DNA from: Prolixibacteraceae bacterium | GTDB taxonomy: Bacteria > Bacteroidota > Bacteroidia > Bacteroidales > Prolixibacteraceae | Length of the DNA: 9,130 nucleotides | Assembly (NCBI GenBank): GCA_016788685.1 | Contig: JAEUSS010000162.1 | Coordinates: forward strand, 1-9,130 | Direction: 5' to 3' | Shown here: piece after piece, positions 5,589 to 9,130 of the stretch | Layout: each line of letters begins with the position of its first letter | Numbering within the stretch: the stretch's first letter is position 1 | The notes under the pieces: model-generated | What the model was told of the DNA's origin: nothing | What the model saw: the letters and a program-made list of their open reading frames with translations, nothing else | The model's database searches: none | Position numbers and translations under genes: made by a program

Positions 5589-5644
5589 GTTTTGTGTCGG
5601 GGGTTGACTCGTACCCCCCCCACACGGAACTCGTGACACTAAAC
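5589..5644 (+). promoter_or_regulatory. Inverted repeats in the argC-argD spacer
   Basis: GTTTTGTGTC (5589-5598) is complementary to GACACTAAAC (5635-5644) at 9 of 10 positions. Inside, GGGGGT (5599-5604) pairs with ACCCCC (5613-5618) around an 8-nt loop. GTGT (5594-5597) can alternatively pair with ACAC (5622-5625). ACTCGT occurs twice (5607-5612, 5629-5634). A run of eight C (5614-5621) is present. No U-run follows, so this is not a clear terminator; it could be an mRNA-stability or processing element ahead of argD, or a repeat remnant. The argD ATG lies 16 nt downstream. Confidence 0.4.
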
Positions 5645-5660
5645 CCGTAACATTTTTATT

Positions 5661-6785
5661 ATGAATCTATTCGACGTATATCCGTTACTCGACATCACTC
5701 CTGTGAAGGGAGAAGGTTGTTACATGTGGGACAAAAACGGAACCAAATACCTTGATTTATATGGTGGGCATGCTGTAATTTCAGTAGGCCATTCACATCC
5801 GCATTATATTAAAAGACTGACCACCCAATTAAACCAGATTGGTTTCTATTCCAATTCGGTGCAGGTCCCTCAGCAACAAGAACTGGCTGAAAAATTAGGA
5901 CAAGTTTCCGGCTATCCGGATTACCAGCTCTTCCTGGTGAACTCGGGCGCCGAAGCCAACGAAAATGCGCTGAAACTGGCTTCGTTCGTTACCGGACGTA
6001 AAAAAATGGTGGCTTTCAAAAAAGGGTTCCATGGCCGTACTTCGGCAGCAGTAGCAGTAACCGACAATCCAAAGATTGTTGCTCCTGTTAACGAAACTCC
6101 GAATGCCATCATCATCCCTTTCAATGACTTAGCTTTACTTGAAGAACAATTAAAAACTAACGAAATCGGCGGCGTGATTATTGAAGGAATCCAGGGTGTT
6201 GGCGGAATTCATGTCCCTGATCCGGAGTTTCTGAACGGTGCCGAAAAACTTTGCAAACAATACGGAACATTGCTGATCCTGGATGAAATACAGTCGGGAT
6301 ATGGGCGCAGCGGAAAATTCTTTGCTCACCAATACTCTGCCGTAAAACCCGATTTAATTACCGTCGCCAAAGGAATGGGCAACGGATTTCCGGTCGGAGC
6401 CTTGCTGATTGCTCCTGAAATCAAGCCTTGGCACGGAATGCTGGGAACCACTTTCGGCGGCAATTACCTGGCATGTGCTGCCAGTCTGGCTGTTCTGGAA
6501 ATCATGGAAGATGAAAAACTGGTTGAAAATGCAGCTAAAATTGGTGATTATCTGATCAGTAAGCTGAAAAATATTCCGGGAATTAAAGAAGTTCGCGGAC
6601 TTGGATTAATGATTGGACTTGAATTTGATCAACAAATAAATGACATTCGTCATGTTTTATTGAAAAAACATCATATTTTTACCGGAGTTTCCGGAGCAAA
6701 TACCATCAGGTTGCTTTCTCCGCTAACTTTAAGTCAGGAGCAGGCCGATGTTTTCCTTGAAGCACTGGCTGCCACGGTTCAGTGA
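5661..6785 (+). CDS. argD: N-acyl-ornithine aminotransferase (class III, PLP)
   Basis: ArgD moves an amino group from glutamate to N-acyl-glutamate semialdehyde, giving N-acyl-ornithine. It is 374 residues, close to the usual 375-405. Class III aminotransferase motifs: YLDLYGGHAVISVGHSHP (30-47), NSGAEANENALKLA (94-107) holding the PLP phosphate, FHGRTSAA (123-130), LDEIQSGYGRSG (207-218) with the PLP-ring Asp208, the Schiff-base lysine Lys237 in TVAKGMGNGFPVGA, and TTFGGN (263-268). All key residues are present. Context (argC before it, arg genes around) favours the arginine enzyme over ornithine or GABA aminotransferases of the same class. Whether it takes N-acetyl or N-succinyl substrates is open. 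proC starts 19 bp downstream, so the two are probably translated from one message. Confidence 0.96.
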   Translation: MNLFDVYPLLDITPVKGEGCYMWDKNGTKYLDLYGGHAVISVGHSHPHYIKRLTTQLNQIGFYSNSVQVPQQQELAEKLGQVSGYPDYQLFLVNSGAEANENALKLASFVTGRKKMVAFKKGFHGRTSAAVAVTDNPKIVAPVNETPNAIIIPFNDLALLEEQLKTNEIGGVIIEGIQGVGGIHVPDPEFLNGAEKLCKQYGTLLILDEIQSGYGRSGKFFAHQYSAVKPDLITVAKGMGNGFPVGALLIAPEIKPWHGMLGTTFGGNYLACAASLAVLEIMEDEKLVENAAKIGDYLISKLKNIPGIKEVRGLGLMIGLEFDQQINDIRHVLLKKHHIFTGVSGANTIRLLSPLTLSQEQADVFLEALAATVQ

Positions 6786-6804
6786 CCACTAATTTCGGAA
6801 TAAA

Positions 6805-7602
6805 ATGATTGACCAGAAAATTACCATTATCGGCGGAGGAAATTTGGGAAGTGCCATTGCTTTCGGCCTGATAAAGTCGAAGCAAATGGAGCCATCGGCC
6901 ATTACGGTTACCCGCCGAAGGTTAAACCTGCTCGAAAAACTTCAGGAACAGGGCGTAATAACTATCAGCGATAATGTGGAGGCTTCACGGAATGCTGACA
7001 TTATTATTCTGGCAATTAAACCTTATCAGGTTCTGTCAATCATCGAAGAAATAAAACCCGTACTGAAACCGAACCAAATTCTGATTTCGCTCGTAGCTGG
7101 AATCGGGCTGCAAAAACTGGAAGAAGTTGCAGGGTCAAACATTCAGATTTTCAGAGCAATGCCCAACACTGCCATTGCCATCCAGGAATCAATGACCCTG
7201 ATTTCGACCAACGTAAAATCCGAAGAACTGCGAAACAGGGTGCTTCACATTTTCGATCAGCTGGGGCAGGCCTCCATTATTACTGAAGATCTGATGGCTG
7301 CCGCCACCGTTTTGGCTTCGTGCGGAATTGCGTTTGCACTTCGTTACATGCGGGCTGCTATGCAGGGCGGAATTGAAATCGGGTTTGGAGCCGAAATGGC
7401 TCAGTTCATTACCGCACAAACAGTAAAAGGTGCAACCGGCTTAATTCTCGAATCGGGTCGCCATCCGGAGCAGGAAATTGATAAAGTTACAACCCCGCGC
7501 GGAATTACGATCACCGGCTTAAACGAAATGGAACACAAGGGGTTCAGTTCATCGCTGATTCAAGGATTAATCGCTTCTTTCAATAAAATTGAAAAAGGCT
7601 AA
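6805..7602 (+). CDS. proC: Pyrroline-5-carboxylate reductase
   Basis: ProC reduces pyrroline-5-carboxylate to proline with NAD(P)H, the last proline step. The 265 residues are a normal length. The N-terminal Rossmann domain has IIGGGNLGSAIAFGL with the loop GGGNLG at 10-15, LAIKPYQV (69-76), SLVAGI (95-100) and RAMPNTAIAI (117-126). The C-terminal all-helical dimer domain contains ASCGIAFALRYM (171-182), where many proteobacterial enzymes have SGPAY-F; I recall the same ASCGIAF form in Bacteroides. It also contains HPEQEIDKVTTPRGITI (220-236), where Arg232 replaces the more common Gly of TPGG. Start ATG 6805 gives the expected short lead to the Rossmann strand. It lies 19 bp after argD and ends 10 bp before the preferred proB start. 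Confidence 0.96.
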   Translation: MIDQKITIIGGGNLGSAIAFGLIKSKQMEPSAITVTRRRLNLLEKLQEQGVITISDNVEASRNADIIILAIKPYQVLSIIEEIKPVLKPNQILISLVAGIGLQKLEEVAGSNIQIFRAMPNTAIAIQESMTLISTNVKSEELRNRVLHIFDQLGQASIITEDLMAAATVLASCGIAFALRYMRAAMQGGIEIGFGAEMAQFITAQTVKGATGLILESGRHPEQEIDKVTTPRGITITGLNEMEHKGFSSSLIQGLIASFNKIEKG

Positions 7603-7612
7603 CAAAACAGTT

Positions 7613-8707
7613 TTGAAAACACATTTACGCTATAAAAAAATAACTGTCAAAGTAGGCAGTAACGTTCTGACCAAGTCTGATGGCACGCTAAACGATGCCA
7701 ACATTTCGCACCTGGTCGACCAGATCGCTTTTTTGCATCGCAAAGGTGTTGAGGTGGTGCTGGTGTCCTCGGGTGCAGTGGCAGCAGGTCGCGGAGAAAT
7801 CGGAAACGGTCGGAAACTCGACACGGTTTCGGCGCGGCAATTATGGTCGGCTGTCGGTCAGGTAAAAATGATCAACAAGTGGACCGAGGCATTTAAAACC
7901 TATGAAATTGTTTGTGCGCAGGTTCTAACGACCAAAGAAAATTTCAGCGACAGGTTGCATTACCTGAACATGAAAAACTGCATTTCGACTTTGATCGAAA
8001 ATAAGGTCATACCCATTGTCAATGAAAATGATACCATCTCGGTAACCGAGCTGATGTTTACTGACAATGATGAACTTTCAGGATTAATTGCTTCGATGGA
8101 AGGTTCTGAAGCGCTGATCATTCTGAGCAACATTGACGGAATCTATGACGGTTCGCCCGAGTTGCCCGAGTCGAAAGTTATCCGCGAAGTGACCTCTAAA
8201 AGCAAACCGCTGAATGAGGCTATTTCGACCAGCAAATCGAGTTTCGGACGCGGCGGAATGCTGACCAAATACCACATTGCCAGGAAAGTGGCCAAAGGCG
8301 GCATCAATGTCCACATTGCCAACGGGATGAAAGAGAATACCCTCCTGAAGATTATGAATCCGGAAGAGGACCTTGTTCATACAACGTTTTTATCTGAAAA
8401 GAAAAAATCGTCAAACGTTAAAAAATGGATTTCATATTCCGAGAGTTTTGCCAAAGGAGAGTTAGTCGTAAATGAAGGAGCCCGGACAGCACTTCTTTCC
8501 GACCTGGCTTCCAGCCTGTTGCCTGTCGGGGTAATTTCCATCGAAGGAACCTTCGAAAAGGGCGATCTGGTAAAGATTAAAGATGAAGACGGAAAGCTGA
8601 TCGGAATTGGAAAAGCGGAATACAATTCGGATAAAGCGCTGAAATTTCAGGGGAATAAAAACAAAAAAGCAATCGTTCATTACGACTATTTATACATCAT
8701 GGAATAA
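7613..8707 (+). CDS. proB: Glutamate 5-kinase with C-terminal PUA domain
   Basis: ProB phosphorylates the gamma-carboxyl of glutamate, the committed and normally proline-inhibited step. No ATG lies near the N-terminus; the frame opens after a stop at 7568-7570. I prefer TTG at 7613 (364 residues, MKTHLRYKKITVKVGSNVL), which matches the N-terminal length of Bacteroides enzymes and avoids overlapping proC. TTG at 7589 would add eight residues and overlap proC by 14 bp. The amino-acid-kinase domain has KVGSNVL (13-19), LVSSGAVAAGR (50-60), NENDTIS (137-143), FTDNDELSGLIAS (149-161), LSNIDGIYDG (171-180) and FGRGGMLTK (211-219). The PUA domain follows from about 280 (FAKGELVVNEGAR, LLPVGVISIEGTFEKGDLVKI, GKAEY), ending in HYDYLYIME. 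It is full length with nothing missing. proA follows after 138 bp. Confidence 0.96.
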   Translation: MKTHLRYKKITVKVGSNVLTKSDGTLNDANISHLVDQIAFLHRKGVEVVLVSSGAVAAGRGEIGNGRKLDTVSARQLWSAVGQVKMINKWTEAFKTYEIVCAQVLTTKENFSDRLHYLNMKNCISTLIENKVIPIVNENDTISVTELMFTDNDELSGLIASMEGSEALIILSNIDGIYDGSPELPESKVIREVTSKSKPLNEAISTSKSSFGRGGMLTKYHIARKVAKGGINVHIANGMKENTLLKIMNPEEDLVHTTFLSEKKKSSNVKKWISYSESFAKGELVVNEGARTALLSDLASSLLPVGVISIEGTFEKGDLVKIKDEDGKLIGIGKAEYNSDKALKFQGNKNKKAIVHYDYLYIME

Positions 8708-8802
8708 ATAAAAATATTAACTCGGAGTTTGTGCTTTGATACCCTTTTCATAGAGACCTTTTTTATTGCCTCTTCCCCAAAAACAAATTCCGGAGTTATA
8801 TT

Positions 8803-8827
8803 CCCCCTTCCTCCCCCGGGAAGGGGG
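8803..8827 (+). promoter_or_regulatory. GC-rich perfect hairpin between proB and proA
   Basis: CCCCCTTCC (8803-8811) pairs perfectly over 9 bp with GGAAGGGGG (8819-8827) around a 7-nt loop. It ends 18 nt before the proA ATG and is not followed directly by a U-run (CTTCATATTTTT comes next), so it is at best a weak terminator. It may set mRNA stability or lower proA expression relative to proB. It resembles the CCCCC/GGGGG intergenic palindromes I recall from Bacteroidota and may be one copy of a dispersed repeat. The rest of this 138-bp spacer (8708-8802) is A/T-rich with a direct repeat CGGAGTT (8723-8729, 8791-8797) and no promoter I can support. Confidence 0.6.
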
Positions 8828-8845
8828 CTTCATATTTTTAAAGTT

Positions 8846-9130
8846 ATGACAGTAAAAGAACAACTTGCCCTGGTTGTAAAGGCCGGCAGAAAGCTGAACT
8901 TAGTTTCAGAAGAGAAAATAAATCAGGTTTTGAACGATGTAGCTTCGGCTGCCATAGCGAATACTGCATTTATCCTTCAGGAAAATCAAAAAGATCTGGA
9001 CCGGATGGATCCGACAGATCCGAAATTTGACCGTTTAATGCTGACGCCCAACCGGATAAGCGACATCGCTGCTGACATCAGGAATGTTGCCACTCTTCCG
9101 TCTCCTCTAGGCCGGATTTTGAGTGAGACA
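8846..9130 (+). CDS. proA: Glutamate-5-semialdehyde dehydrogenase (gamma-glutamyl phosphate reductase), N-terminal part (cut by window edge)
   Basis: ProA reduces the gamma-glutamyl phosphate made by ProB to glutamate semialdehyde, which cyclises to the ProC substrate. The window holds the first 95 codons of a protein that normally has about 415; the catalytic cysteine lies beyond the edge. The visible part begins MTVKEQLALVVKAGRKLNLV and contains ENQKDLDRM, FDRLMLTPNRISDIAADIRN (63-82) and ATLPSPLGRIL, matching the N-terminal NAD(P)-binding half of the aldehyde-dehydrogenase-like ProA family (N-x2-D, DRL-L-RI--I---L--VA-L-DP-G). The ATG at 8846 has no visible ribosome site and is preceded by A/T-rich sequence after the hairpin at 8803-8827. 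Position after proB supports the call. Confidence 0.93.
   Translation, partial: MTVKEQLALVVKAGRKLNLVSEEKINQVLNDVASAAIANTAFILQENQKDLDRMDPTDPKFDRLMLTPNRISDIAADIRNVATLPSPLGRILSET

Overview
The window reads as part of a Bacteroidota chromosome, most like the Bacteroidales/Marinilabiliales group. The evidence is the style of the proteins (ArgG, ArgC, ProB, ProC and CarB all look like Bacteroides-type orthologues as I remember them), the -33/-7 promoter type (TTTG, then TAnnTTTG), A/T-rich start regions without clear Shine-Dalgarno sites, and heptamer-repeat intergenic DNA. It is an ordered, intact biosynthetic locus for arginine and proline. I see no mobile element, CRISPR array, tRNA or rRNA.

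Left part (1-1693, minus strand): carA followed by the 5' part of carB, the two subunits of carbamoyl-phosphate synthetase, which feeds both arginine and pyrimidines. Between carA and the divergent argR (1694-1937) lies the most interesting stretch. It holds two divergent promoter candidates, a pair of ARG boxes with the classical 3-bp spacing over the argR start, and a carA leader carrying a 28-codon ORF that stops 5 nt before a strong hairpin plus U-run pointing at carA. That layout suggests a transcription attenuator. I do not know it as a described system.

Right part (1938-9130, plus strand): argR, a GNAT acyltransferase (candidate first enzyme of the pathway), argG, argC, argD, proC, proB and the 5' part of proA, all in one direction. 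GNAT-argG and proC-proB are tightly coupled. The other gaps (86-201 bp) hold hairpins and repeats. argB, argF/argF', argE and argH are absent here and may lie beyond the right edge or elsewhere.

Together: the GNAT would acylate glutamate, ArgC and ArgD carry out the third and fourth steps to N-acyl-ornithine, CarAB supplies carbamoyl phosphate, and ArgG makes argininosuccinate. ProB, ProA and ProC run the parallel non-acylated route from glutamate to proline. ArgR probably senses arginine. In known Bacteroides the intermediates are N-succinylated, so the acyl-CoA used by the GNAT is the main biochemical question raised by the window.
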